Positions 21,431-32,731 of a DNA stretch of 64,000 bases are shown here, one piece after another. Both the position numbers and the translations under genes were made by a program. The notes under the pieces are model-generated. The model had not been told where the DNA came from. It worked only from the letters and a program-made list of their open reading frames with translations, and searched no databases. How positions within the stretch are numbered: the first letter of the stretch is position 1; each line of letters starts with the position of its first letter. This DNA is from Capsicum annuum (Eukaryota > Streptophyta > Magnoliopsida > Solanales > Solanaceae): positions 150,209,970 through 150,273,969 of the forward strand of contig NC_061114.1 in the NCBI RefSeq assembly GCF_002878395.1. The letters are read 5' to 3'.

Positions 21431-22078
21431 GCTACCCCGCTGACTAAGTTGACACAGAAGAAGGTGAAGTTCTTGTTGTATAATGCTTGTGAGGGTAGTT
21501 TTGAGAAGCTGAAAGAGAAGTTGACTTCAGCTCTAGTTTTGATTCTACCTGAAGGCACCGATGGTTTTGTTGTCTATTGTGATACATCCCATGCGGGACT
21601 TGGTTATGTGTTGATGTAGCATGACAGGGTGGTGGCCTATGCAAGTTGGAGTTGTTGGAAAGTTTGCATTGAAGATTTGGTGTTACTATTTGTATAGAGT
21701 CCATGTAAATATCTTTTTTGATCATAAGAGCCTGCAATATGTGTTCACCCAGAAGAAGTTGAATCTCAGGTAGAGAAGGTAGCTTAAGTTATTGAAAGAT
21801 TATGACATGAGTCTCTACTATCACCCAGATAAAGCTAATATGGTTGCGGATGCTCTTAGAATGTTATCTATGGGGAGTCTAGCTCATGTGGATGAGGATA
21901 AACGGGAGTTGGTGAAACATATTCACCATTTAGATAACCTTGGAGTTCATCTCTTGGACTCTGAGGTTAGTGGTATGTTTGTAGAAGAGGTGGTGAAGTC
22001 ATCCCTTATTACTGATATAAAGAAAAAGCAGGTACTGGATCCTATCTTGATGAAGATTAAGGGGGCATGAGACAGCAA
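21431..22078 (+). pseudogene. E1 RNase H and linker, with an internal deletion
   Basis: F-E-K-L-K-E-K-L-T-S-A and G-F-V-V-Y-C-D-T-S (about 21500-21590) give the start of RNase H with its first Asp. At about 21640-21655 the text jumps from V-V-A-Y-A-S to L-E-L-L-E-S-L-H-like codons. Compared with E2 (48400-48480), the segment around V-H-E-K-N-Y-P is missing. The end, [12 protein letters not shown] and M-V-A-D-A-L (21794-21860), is clear. Confidence 0.8.
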
Positions 22079-23205
22079 AATGATATAGGTTTTGATATTG
22101 GTGTTGATGGTAGCTTGAGGTACCAAGGTAGATTATGTGTTCCCGATGTAGATGGGTTGTGAGAGAGGATCTTGGCTGAGGCTCATAAGTCATAAGTCAC
22201 GTTATGTCATTCATCCCAATTTAAAGAAGGTGTATCATGATCTTAAGGAGATCTATTAGTGGAACAACATGAAGTGAGATATGGCCAGTTTTATAGTTAA
22301 AGGCTTGGTGCATCAACAAGTAAACGTTGGCCACTTGAGGCCTAGTGGGTTGACTCAAGAGATTGAACTGCCATTGTGTAAATAGGAGATAATTAATATA
22401 GATTTCATTACCAGTCTACCTCAATCTCAGAATTAGTTTGATTCGATTTGGATCATCGTGGATAGGATGAATAAGTCTGATCACTTCTTGCTAGTGAGGA
22501 CTAATTATTCAGCAGAGAATTATGCGAGGTTGTTCCTGCAAGAGATTATAAAGTTGCATGGGGAACCTATTTCTATCATGTCAAATTTGTGGTACTCAGT
22601 TCTCATTGTATTTTCCATAGTACTATTTTCCACCCACAGTAAGATGGGCCAGAAGAAAAGACTATTCAGATATTGGAAGATATGCTTCAAGCTTATGTGA
22701 TTGACTATGGTTGTAGTTGGGTTGATCATTTTCCTCCTATAGAGTTTGCATATAATAACAACCACCACTCTAGTACTAGGATAGCTCTGTTTAAGGCATT
22801 GTATGGTAGGAGATATAGGTCTCCTATTGGGTGGTTCAAGGTTGGTGAGGCAGAGATGTTTGGCCCATATTTGGTTGACCAAGTGATGGAGAAAGTGAAG
22901 GTGATTCGGGATAGACTTAAAGCTACCCAAAGTTGCCTAAAGTCCTATGCAGATGTGAAGTGTAGGGAGTTAGAGTTTAAGGTTAGCGATTGGGCGGTCT
23001 TCAATGTATCTCCCATGAAGGGAGTAATGCGGTTCGAGAAAAAGGGGAAGCTCAGTCCTCGGTATATTGGCCCGTAATTGGTTTTGAAGAGTGTTGGTAA
23101 GGTTGCGTATGAGTTAGAGTTTCCTCCTAGTTTAAGCACCATTTATTCGATGTTTTAGATTTTGATGTTGAGAAAGTGCATGGGTGATCCATCGACTATT
23201 ATTCC
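22079..23205 (+). pseudogene. E1 integrase, cut by the LARD
   Basis: The N-terminal zinc region has S-R-Y-V-I-H-P and L-V-H-Q-Q (Cys lost) near 22196-22320. The catalytic core has I-N-I-D-F-I-T (22390) and V-D-R-M-N-K-S-D-H-F. Part of the core around the second Asp is deleted near 22590-22640. E-F-A-Y-N-N-N-H-H-S-S carries the catalytic Glu at about 22741. The C-terminal G-V-M-R-F-E-K-K-G-K-L-S-P-R-Y-I-G-P is at 23020-23076. The frame ends at 23205, where the LARD enters, and resumes at 32185. Confidence 0.85.
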
Positions 23206-24343
23206 TGTAACAACCCGAGACTACCCCCTATTGGTCACACAGTGCTTGGAACCATAAGTGATCCTAATCTAACCCATGAACTGGCATACTGTTTATCAAC
23301 TGAATTATAATAAAATAAATAACAAGTTCTGTTGTGCGCAAATATAATCATGGCATAATCTGAATAAGTACAATAATGATAAAGTTTACAATCTGATTAA
23401 AACTGATAAAAGAACTAAAATTACATGACTGACTCTGACTGACATTTATGAAGCCTCTACTATACTAACTATAGATAGCTGGGACATGCCTCCAACTACC
23501 ACTAATCAAATAATAAGAAAATAAATGAACTAGACATAAATTAAAACCGTCTGGAGTTCCCAAAGAAGGAGAACTCATCACCTGCTGCTGGAATCTGCAA
23601 CTATCTGATCGTGATGTGCAGGCTACAAATAGTACCTACATTATGAAACAAAGTACCCACAAAGACATATATGTGGATCAGTACTTCTGGAATGTACTAA
23701 GTATGCATGGGTGAATGTAATAAGTAAAACTGATTTCATACATAATCTTAAAACATGTATGCTAAGTGGAAGTAGACTCAACAATAGGCTGGAATAAACT
23801 GAAAGCTAAAAACATCTTAAACAATGAGTGACAAACGTACTCTGATAAGATAGCGAATCTCAACACTTAGTTTCTGTAAAACTATTTAATGATATAAGTG
23901 AAACTAAAGTTGGGATATGGTAGAACATGGATACTGTATGAATATGGAGTCATCAACTACGTGATGGAGACTGACATAAATTGAGGATCTGAATTTACAA
24001 TCACACTAAGCACGAATGTATAAACATACTAACTTATTTGATTAAATGAATGACTAATAGCGGAATACTGGTTATGTAATACTGATTGTACTTAGTCTAA
24101 ATAACTGGATTGAAACTATAGAGTACTATCCATATGAGGTAAGGACTGATTGAGCAACATAAGATAACTAAGCATGAATACGTGAAACTTGTATTATCTG
24201 AGACTGCAAGACCAACCATATAACATAATTTTAAAATAATCTGTAAACTAAAGTATTGAAATACTGATAACTGAATAACTGATAATTGTATGCTATGGTC
24301 AAGCAAACCTGAAACTGAACTGAGTTCTGAGTAGAATACTGAA

Positions 24344-24440
24344 TTGAGACTGTAACTGAGATTGTAACTGAGGCCTTAACTGAGATTGTGGTTGAGATTG
24401 TAACTGAGACTGTAACTAAGACTATAACTGAGACTATAAG
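24344..24440. repeat. 12-bp tandem repeat in the LARD left LTR
   Basis: About eight units of the type aactgagactgt stand in a row with single-base variants. The matching block in the other LTR is 30072-30165. Twelve bases keep a reading frame, so the - strand shows a false open frame of alternating Val, Ser, Thr and Ile. Confidence 0.9.
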
Positions 24441-25020
24441 AGGTATCATCTAACCGACATGCCCCAATTTGAGCTAATCGGAATACAACCTATAACCGCA
24501 GTTGGAAGGATGTCATTACCGTGCCACGGTTACTAACACTGGCTATGTGGATCCACTAAATTGGTGTCCCAAAGGACTAAGGATTAACCCTATACTAGCA
24601 GGAAACTCATGAGATATGTGTCAACCCTAAATTGGCAGGAAAACATCTCAAATCTACGATTGGCTACATAGTTCTGTAACTAGGGATTGCTACTAAAGGT
24701 CAAACCCTCTGCTGGAAGGAATGCCCCCATCCCTGGGTTAGCTCAGTGCTGAATCTAACTCCCAACTGAATACACTAGAATACTAACTGGTGCATGCACT
24801 GTTAACTGATAACTGATAAGCTCATATCATGGTATTCTGAAAATAATAGTGCATACGAATTCTAAGGTAATTATTAATGATTAAACTGATACTGGGACTG
24901 AAACAGGACTGAGCTAACTTAATCTGACTCACAACTGACCATATTACTAACTGAATGATATTTCCAATAGTATAACTAAAATCATTCTGTAGATATGGGA
25001 AAACTAGGTAACAGCTAAAT

Positions 25021-25139
25021 TTGGGTATTCATAACCCTCAGGACTCGATAGCAATAACAATAAGAACACATGAGCGCATTTGAATATTCATAACCCTCAG
25101 GACTCGATAGTAATAACAATAAGAACACATGAGCGCATT
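25021..25139. repeat. 59-bp tandem duplication in the LARD left LTR only
   Basis: The text ttcataaccctcaggactcg to aagaacacatgagcgcattt occurs twice (starts near 25021 and 25080). The right LTR has it once (about 30748-30808). The duplication therefore arose after the two LTRs were separated, or one copy was lost from the right LTR. Confidence 0.9.
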
Positions 25140-26515
25140 TGAGACCATAATAAGCAATCCTAATTTACAGAAACCCATCACTTGGGCATTTGATCAAACA
25201 CATGGAGATTAATACTTTATAATGGGCCAATTCACCAAAGACATGGGGATCATAAACTTGGACATGTGAATATCTTAAACATGGGAGAATAGCATGATTA
25301 CATAGCTAAAATCGTGAATTTAGGAATTCACATAAAATTTGCTTGAAATAGGATATGGGTGTTTCATCAAAACCTGTAAAGATCATAGCTTGAATGTAAG
25401 AATATCTTAAATACGAGGGAACAATAGAGTCGCATGGAAAAATTCATAACTTGGGGATTCATCTTGAAATTGATTAAACATGATATGGAAATTTCATCAT
25501 ACATATGGAAAGTTTGAATTTAAAACATGGAAATATTTCTAAACATCATGAATTTAGGATCTATCATGGAATTTAATTGAATAAAGCATGGTAAACTCAA
25601 ATTCATGCCATGAGAAATTCAAAATCTTTCATGGAATCACACATGGGCTGAAATTAATTAAAATCAACATGAAAACATGTAATCAATCTTTCTTGAATAT
25701 GTGAAATAACATAATGATAAAAAAAATTCATTATTTAGTTGAAATAAAAGGGTTTTGGGCTCCATGGGTGAAAGACGACCAATGGATGAACTCCCATACA
25801 CCTTAAAGCTTTAATCTTGATGGAGAAACACAATCTTGAAAGCATTCTTGATTTAGAAAACTTGAGTTCTTGCTTTTCTTGAAGAAAATTTGATGAAGTT
25901 CTTGGTGTTCTTGAGGGGGATAGGATTTTCTTAGAGAAAAAAAGAGACAAATCATGTATATAATGCTTTTAGGGGATGAAATTAATCATTATGGGAGGAT
26001 TTGGATGAGGGAAAGTGACCAAAGTGCCCCTAGACCCATTAGAAACTGAAATAGCATGTGAAATAGTTCCTTAACGTGGTGGCCGACGCGTCATATGGAT
26101 AATCACATTGATGACCGAAGCGTTGCGTCCCAATCGCATCGGCTTACTGCCTCACATGGAAAATGCCATAACTTTTTGCACGGGTATCGGATTAAGGAAA
26201 ATTGGTATAGTTGGAAAGCTAATTCAATTATCTACAATTTGGTGTGTCTTAAGCTGCAAAGTTCTATGAATATAAAAAGTTATACACATTTAAAATAGAC
26301 CCATATAGAATCGAATATCAAACATTGGACAAACCAAAGGATCTATGCTCAACTTTGTTCTTAGTGATTCTTATGAACATTTTTCACCTCAAAAGCAAAT
26401 CAAACATCAGGAAAAAGATCTTGAAACTCATGTTTTCATGGGAATCATGTATATCATAGTTTATACACGTAGGAATAATGGTTCAAAGACTAGCCCAAAA
26501 ATGTGGGGTATTAAA

Positions 26516-26532
26516 TTATCTCCCCCTTGGGA
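26516..26532 (-). other. LARD polypurine tract
   Basis: Read on the - strand, the bases next to the left LTR are cccaagggggagataa, a typical plus-strand primer directly before the 3' LTR. The + strand text ctcccccttgggaacattca closely matches the E4 text at 59953-59973. Confidence 0.8.
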
Positions 26533-28910
26533 ACATTCATCCTCGAATGAGACTTGTTATAATGAGAGTACTGTACGAAGGTAAATAAATTTATATTATA
26601 AACATGCATGACTTAGAAAATGATTGCATTACTGATTCTAAAACATGATACATAAACTGAATATCATGAACTGAACTAATTTCTTGAATATATGCAATGA
26701 CATTAGAATAATTATAAGAACGAGATAGAAACAAGATAGTCAATTGATGAGTAACCATTACTTCAAGTTGGATCCTATTACATGAAGAAAAATGAAAGGT
26801 TTAGGATATGAATACTCGAGGTATTACAATACATCTTCCCCTTGGGATACTTTGTCCCCCGAATGGTACTAACTTGGTTGAAATACTAAGGAAAGACTGA
26901 GATAATGCATGGGAAACTTATGGACTGAATCATGACTAAATATGTACAATTTGGAACTGATGCACGATGCATGAATTAATCTGAATTTACAAATTACATG
27001 GATACGAATGAATTACCTCTCGGAATAGCCATATTCATCAGAATTTTGAATAGTATGACTAGATGGAAAGATGAAAAGCCATAGGAACTTGTCTGTCTGA
27101 TTGCTAGACTGAATTACTGGCTTTACAGACTAAATTATACTGAAAGCTTATACTCAACTATACATTCCACTTGTACACCAACATGACATTCAAGCCTATC
27201 TTCATAACCATATATGAACTTGTAGGTAAACCACCACAAAATTATCTTTCTCATTTTCTCTAAAACTCTATCCTTAAAACTTTCATGCACTAGCCCAAGA
27301 AAACACGAATAGAATTTTAACTAATCATGACATAAGGAAAGGTTACTGAAAGTTGGAACATGAGGACCTAAAACATGAAAGAATAACTTTGATACTCAAC
27401 TGATGCATGAGGAATAAAGAATCAATGAAATGAATTCATTAGATAGGTCTGAACTGAGGACATATATGACATAAATCTAAATCTTACTGATCATTAAAAG
27501 TATGGCAGGAGTATTGGAACTGAACATATGTAAAGCATGAGTACATAAGTCATGAGCTGTATAAGTCATGAGCTGCATGACCTTAGTTTGGAGTTCATAA
27601 TTTTATGGAACTTGATTCGTACTACTGAGTGAACTGGAACTCCTCATGCTAGAGACTAGGAGATTACATGATTCTCTATAAAGTCCATAAATATGAGTTG
27701 TAATGATGAAGCTGACATGTAAGACATAAGTAGATTTCATGATGGCTAAAAAAATTTGCACTGAGATAAAAATAGGTTGGTAATCATCCTCCCTTACTGC
27801 ATTTTTACACATACTGGCACTACTACTAGAATCTGAAAGCCTTACTTGGTCACTTGTTCTATTATCTTCCCCTTATACTAAGGCTATCATCTTAAGTCTG
27901 TAAACACTTTACTAAACTCTAAACTGAACTGCAATCACTTTACTCTAGAGTCTGGGGGTATAATAATACACATGAATGATAACCTCATCCTGAAAGTATA
28001 AAACCTGCTGTTAATACTATCTCCTGGGATACAACTCTTGACTTTCGATAGCCCCAATAGTCATCATATAATAACTTAAACACTTACTTACTTAGAATCT
28101 TCAAGAGTTTCATTATACCAACATACCCAATATCACCAGATACTTACACTCTTTTTGACACATATTTGCCTCACTAAACATATCATCTACTTTTGTTTCT
28201 TTATAGACTACTAATATCGCATCTCCTAACTCATATTCACACCATCATACTTAATTTCAAATAAAAAAACTTAAATTCTTACATGCATTGTTCAAGTCTA
28301 CTGATTTTCATTTGGTACAATAATCCCCATAAATACATAATCAGCTCAATTTGGATAACGATATCCCAACTCTACTACTATTAAATTTCTAGGTTCATTA
28401 TTCTAACTCAAGATCATATGCTATCATAAGATTTTGGAGGGGGATCTGAGAGCATATCTAACTTTAGCTCAATGTAGGATTTTCATGAATAAGAATGAAA
28501 TATTTAAAAATTTAGGACATAAGGCCACTGATGGGATACTTTTTGAGCCAACATACAATCCCATAACTATCTGTTAGGCCAAACAAAGGCTAAGAGAAAA
28601 AAGAACAGAGGTATGACTGGCATAATATCTACGATTGGGACTGGCTGAGGAAACACTGTTTGTAAGGACTTAAGCTTCACTATTTCTGTCTCCTTAAAAC
28701 TAAGGAAGAGTTAGCATGCATAGAGCAAGATGAGGATATTCATAAATTTATCAGAGAACCTTTCTATAGAACGATATGAGACTTAAAAGAAGGAAAATAT
28801 TTTCTAAATTCCTTGTTGCCTCTCGAAAAAAGTACAAACTACTTCGTACCATTTTACAAGACTTTACTAGACAAGGCTTCATAGAAACCCTAGAAAACTT
28901 CTTGAAGTCT
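26533..28910 (-). other. LARD internal region, non-coding
   Basis: There is no frame with gag, protease, RT or integrase motifs on either strand. At 26823-26870 there is a second copy of the LTR-end/PPT junction (ggtattacaatacatcttcc then ccttgggatactttgtcccc, followed by gaatgg). Next to the primer site the - strand leader (about 28760-28910) resembles the leaders of E1 and E2: tgtctagtaaagtc, then gaggcaacaagg and tttagaaaatattttcc. Confidence 0.75.
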
Positions 28911-28924
28911 ATGCTCTGATACCA
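28911..28924 (-). other. LARD primer binding site, tRNA-Met type
   Basis: On the - strand it reads TGGTATCAGAGCAT, four bases from the LTR. It matches the common plant tRNA-Met site and fixes the orientation. Confidence 0.9.
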
Positions 28925-28928
28925 AGTT

Positions 28929-31900
28929 TGTAACGACATGAGACTACCCCCAGCCATCACACGGTACTTGGAACCACAAGTTATCCCAACCTAACCCATG
29001 AACTGGCATACTATTAAGAAACTAAATTATAATAAAATAAATAACAAGTTTTATTGTGCGCAAATATAATCATGGCATAATCTGAATAAGTACATTATCG
29101 ATAAAGTTTACAATTTGATTAAAACTAAGAAAATTACTGAAATTACATCACTAACTCTGACTGACATCTATAAAGCCTCTACTATACTGATTATAGATAG
29201 ATGGGACATGCCTCTAACTACTATTGATAAATACACATGAAAATAAATAAACTGTATATGAACTAAAACTGTCTAGAGTTCTTAAAATAGGAGAACTCAT
29301 CACCTGCTTGCTGAATCTGCAACTGTCTGATCGTGATGTGCAGGCTATAAATGGTACCTATATTATAAAACAATGTAGCCACACAGACGTATATGTTGAT
29401 CAGTACTTCTGGAATGTACTAAGTATGTAGGGGTGAATGCAATAAGTAAAACTGATTTCATACATAATCATAAACATAAGTAAGCTAAGTGTAAGTAGAC
29501 TCACCAATAGGATGGAATAAACTGAAAGCTAAAAATATCTTAAAGCAAGAGTGACAAACGTACTCTGATAAGATGGTGAATCTCTACACTTAGCTTCTAT
29601 AAAACTATACTTTAATAATATAAGTAAAACTGAAGCTAGAATACGGTAGAACATGGATACTTTATGAATAATGAGCCTTCAACTATGTGATGGACACTGA
29701 CATAAATCGAGGATCTGAATATAAAACCACACTGAGCATGAATGCATAAACGTACTAATTTATCTAATTAACTAAATGACTGATAGTTGAATACTGATCA
29801 TGTAAGAATGAGTTGTACTTAGTCTAAATAACTACACTAAAAGTTTTGAGTACTACGCATATGGGGTAAGGACTGACTGAGCAACATGAGATGACTGAGC
29901 ATGAATACATGAAAATTGAATTATCTGAGAATATAAGACCAAATGTATAACATGATTCTAAAATAGTCTGTAAACTAAATTACTGAAATACTGATAACTG
30001 AATAACTGATAATTGTATGTTATGGTCAAGCAAACCTGAAACTGAACTGAGTTCTGAGCTGAATACTGAATTAAGACTGTAACTGAGACTGTAACTAAGA
30101 TTATAACTGAGACTATAACTAAGACTATAACTGGGACTGTAACTGAGACTATAACTGAGACTATGGGAGGTATCATCTAACTGACATGCCTAAATTTGAG
30201 CTAATTGAGGTCCAAACTATAACTCCAATAGGAAGGGTATTAGTATCGTGCCACAAATACTAACACTGGTTGTGTGGGTCTACTAAACTAGTGTCCCAAA
30301 GGACTAAAGAGTAACCCTATACTTGTAGGAAACTCATGATATATGTGTCAACCCTAAACTGGCAAGAAGACATCTCAAACCTAAAACTGGCTATGTAGTT
30401 CTGTAACTCATGGATTGCTACTTAGGGTCATACCCACTGCTTGCAGGAATGCCCCCATCCCTGGGTTTACTCGATGTTGAATCCTACTCCCAACTGAATG
30501 ACACTAGAATACTAACTGGTGTATGCACTATTAATGGATAACTGATAAGCTCAGGTCATGGTATTCTGAAATAATAATACATACGGATTTTGAGGTAATT
30601 ATTAATGATTGAACTGATACTGGGACTAAAATCGGACTTAGCTAACTTAATCCGACTCACAACTAACCATATTACTGGCTGAATGATATTTCCTATAGTA
30701 TAAATGAATTCATTTTGTAGATACTGGTAAACTAGACAACAACTAAATTTTGGGTATTCATAACCCCCAGGACTCGATAGCAATAATAATAAGAACACAT
30801 GAGTGCATTTGAGACCATAATAAGTAAGCCTTATTTAAAGAAACTCATCACTTGGGCATTTCATCAAAAACATGGAGATTAATACTTTAACATGAGGCAA
30901 TTCACTAAATACATAGGGATCATGAACTTGGAAATGGGAATATCTTAAACATTAGAGCATAGCATGATTACATAACTAAAATCATGAATTTAGAATTTCA
31001 CATAAAATTCACTTGAAATAGGACATGGGCATTTTACAAAACATGTAAAGATCATATCTTGAATATAAGAATGTCTTAAACATGAGGGAACAATAGAGTT
31101 ACATGGTAAAATTCATAACTTGGGGATTCATCAAAAAATTAATTGAACATGATATGGGAATTCTATCAAACATGTGGAAAACATCAATTTAAAACATGGA
31201 AATATTGCTAAACATCATGAATTTAGGATGTATCATGGAATTTAATTGAATAAAACATGAAAAACTTAAATTCATGGGATGGGAAATTCAAAATCTTGCA
31301 TGGAATCACACATGGGTTGAAATTATATAAATCACTATGAAAACATGCAATTCAATCTTTCTTGAACATTTAAAATAATATATTCATAGAAAAATTCATT
31401 TATTAGTTGAAATAAAAGGGTTTTGGGCTCCATGGGTGAAAGAGGACCTATGGATGAACTCCCACATACCATAAAGCTTTAATCTTGAAGGAGAAACACA
31501 ATCTTAAAAGCATTCTTGAATTAGGAAACTTGAGTTCTTGCTTTTCTTGAAGAAAATTTAATGAAGTTCCTGGTGTTCTTGAGGGGTCTAGGGTTTTCTT
31601 GGAGAGAAAAAGATGAGAAATTACGTTTATAACGCTTTTGGGGCTGAAATTAATTGTTATGGACAGATTTAGGTGAGGAAAAGTGACCAAAGTGCCCCTA
31701 GACCCTTTAGAAACTGAAATAGTGTGTGAAATAGTTCTGTAATGTGGTGGCTGACACGTCTCATAGCTAATCGCATCGACAACTGACGTGTTGCGTCCCA
31801 ATCACATCGGGTTACTACCTCACATGAAAAATGCCATAACTTTTCGCTTGGGTATCAAATTAAGGATAAATTGGTATCGTTGAAATGATAATCCAATTAT

Positions 31901-32184
31901 ATACAATTTAGTGGGTCTTAAGCTGAAAAATTCTACATATATCAAAAGTTATACACATTTAAAGTAGACCCTTATAGAACCGAATACCAAACTTTAGATG
32001 AACCAAAGGCTCTAAGATCAACTTTGTTCTAAGTGATACTTATGAGCATTTCTCATATCAAAAGCAAATCAAACATGAGGATAAAGATAATGACACTAAT
32101 ATTTACATGGGAATTATTTAGATCATAGCTTATACACGTAGGAATGACGGTTCAAATACTAGCCCAAAAATGTGGGGTATTACA
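28929..32184 (-). repeat. LARD 5' LTR (right copy, about 3256 bp)
   Basis: It starts TGTAACGACATGAGACTACC and ends tgtggggtattaca. It is collinear with the left copy over its whole length, including the 12-bp repeat block at 30072-30165. Confidence 0.9.
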
Positions 32185-32450
32185 ATTCTTGTAGAGGAGG
32201 TAGGTATTTTGAATTCATTATTGTATGAGAAAGTCCAGATTGAGTTCTTAGATAGGCAAATTCATCTATTGAGGATGAAGAATATAGCTTCAATAAAGAA
32301 TCTACAGAGGAACCACAAGGTTGAAGAGGCTACTTGGGAAGCCGAATAGGATGTGAAGTCAAACTATCCATTCTTGTTTTCTGCTCCAGATAATCATGCG
32401 TAAGGTATGTGTTGTTATTAACATCTTTATTTTATGACTTAAAAGGGAAA
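32185..32450 (+). pseudogene. E1 integrase C-terminus and chromodomain tail, after the LARD
   Basis: Directly after the LARD the frame of 23205 resumes: V-E-E-V-G-I-L-N-S, then L-D-R-Q-I-H-L-L-R, then K-V-E-E-A-T-W-E-A-E, stop, and Y-P-F-L-F. E2 has the same ending (50140-50250). The V-E-x-A-T-W-E pattern is typical of the chromodomain-like tail of Del/Tekay integrases, which is thought to guide integration to heterochromatin. From 32400 to 32450 the text still resembles the 3' spacer of E2 and then ends. Confidence 0.85.
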
Positions 32451-32460
32451 TATACTTTGG

Positions 32461-32731
32461 TATAGACCTTCTTTTGGATACTTAACCTATTTCTATTTCA
32501 CCATACAGAATGGCAACAGTAGAACTCAAGAAACTGAAAGATCAGTTGAAGGATCTCTTAGATAAGGGATTCATCAGACCCAACATTTCCCCATGGGGTG
32601 CGCCAGTATTATTCATGCACAAGAAAGACGGTTCTCTCAGGATGTTTATTGATTAGCATCAACTCAACAAGGTCATGGTCAAGAACAAATATCCTCTTCC
32701 TGGGATTGATGATCTATTTGACCAACTTCAG
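32461..32731 (+). pseudogene. Isolated Ty3/gypsy RT fragment (90 codons)
   Basis: One frame runs through the block with two stops: [35 protein letters not shown], and K-Y-P-L-P-G-I-D-D-L-F-D-Q-L-Q. It is the N-terminal third of a gypsy RT and is better kept than the E1 RT. It breaks exactly after Q-L-Q at 32731; the palm domain does not follow anywhere near. Confidence 0.9.

Larger units (their letters stand above)
23206..26515 (-). repeat. LARD 3' LTR (left copy, about 3310 bp)
   Basis: It starts TGTAACAACCCGAGACTACC and ends gtggggtattaaa, where the other copy ends gtggggtattaca. It includes a 12-bp tandem repeat (24344-24440), a 59-bp duplication found only here (25021-25139), and word-rich text near 26080-26150. 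Confidence 0.9.
23206..32184 (-). mobile_element. LARD: 9-kb non-coding LTR retrotransposon inside E1 integrase
   Basis: Two direct repeats of about 3.3 kb (23206-26515, 28929-32184) flank 2.4 kb. The primer site lies beside the right repeat on the - strand and the polypurine tract beside the left one, so the element is on the - strand. Ends are TG/CA. The flanks ATTCC (23201-23205) and ATTCT (32185-32189) form a 5-bp duplication with one mismatch. No gag or pol is visible. LTR copies differ at many sites (well over 10 per cent by eye), so the insertion is old. Confidence 0.9.
15836..32450 (+). mobile_element. E1: Ty3/gypsy chromovirus (Del/Tekay type), interrupted by a TRIM and a LARD
   Basis: In order: 5' LTR, tRNA-Met primer site, gag, protease, RT, RNase H, integrase and chromodomain tail. 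It is broken by two insertions (18760-19381 and 23206-32184) and many stops. Similarity to the 3' untranslated part of E2 runs to about 32450 and then stops; no 3' LTR is present, so the right end is truncated. Confidence 0.9.

Noticed and set aside
24231..24449. Val/Ser/Thr-rich repeat protein on the - strand (also 29958-30176)
   Set aside because: It is the 12-bp tandem repeat of the LARD LTRs read in frame.
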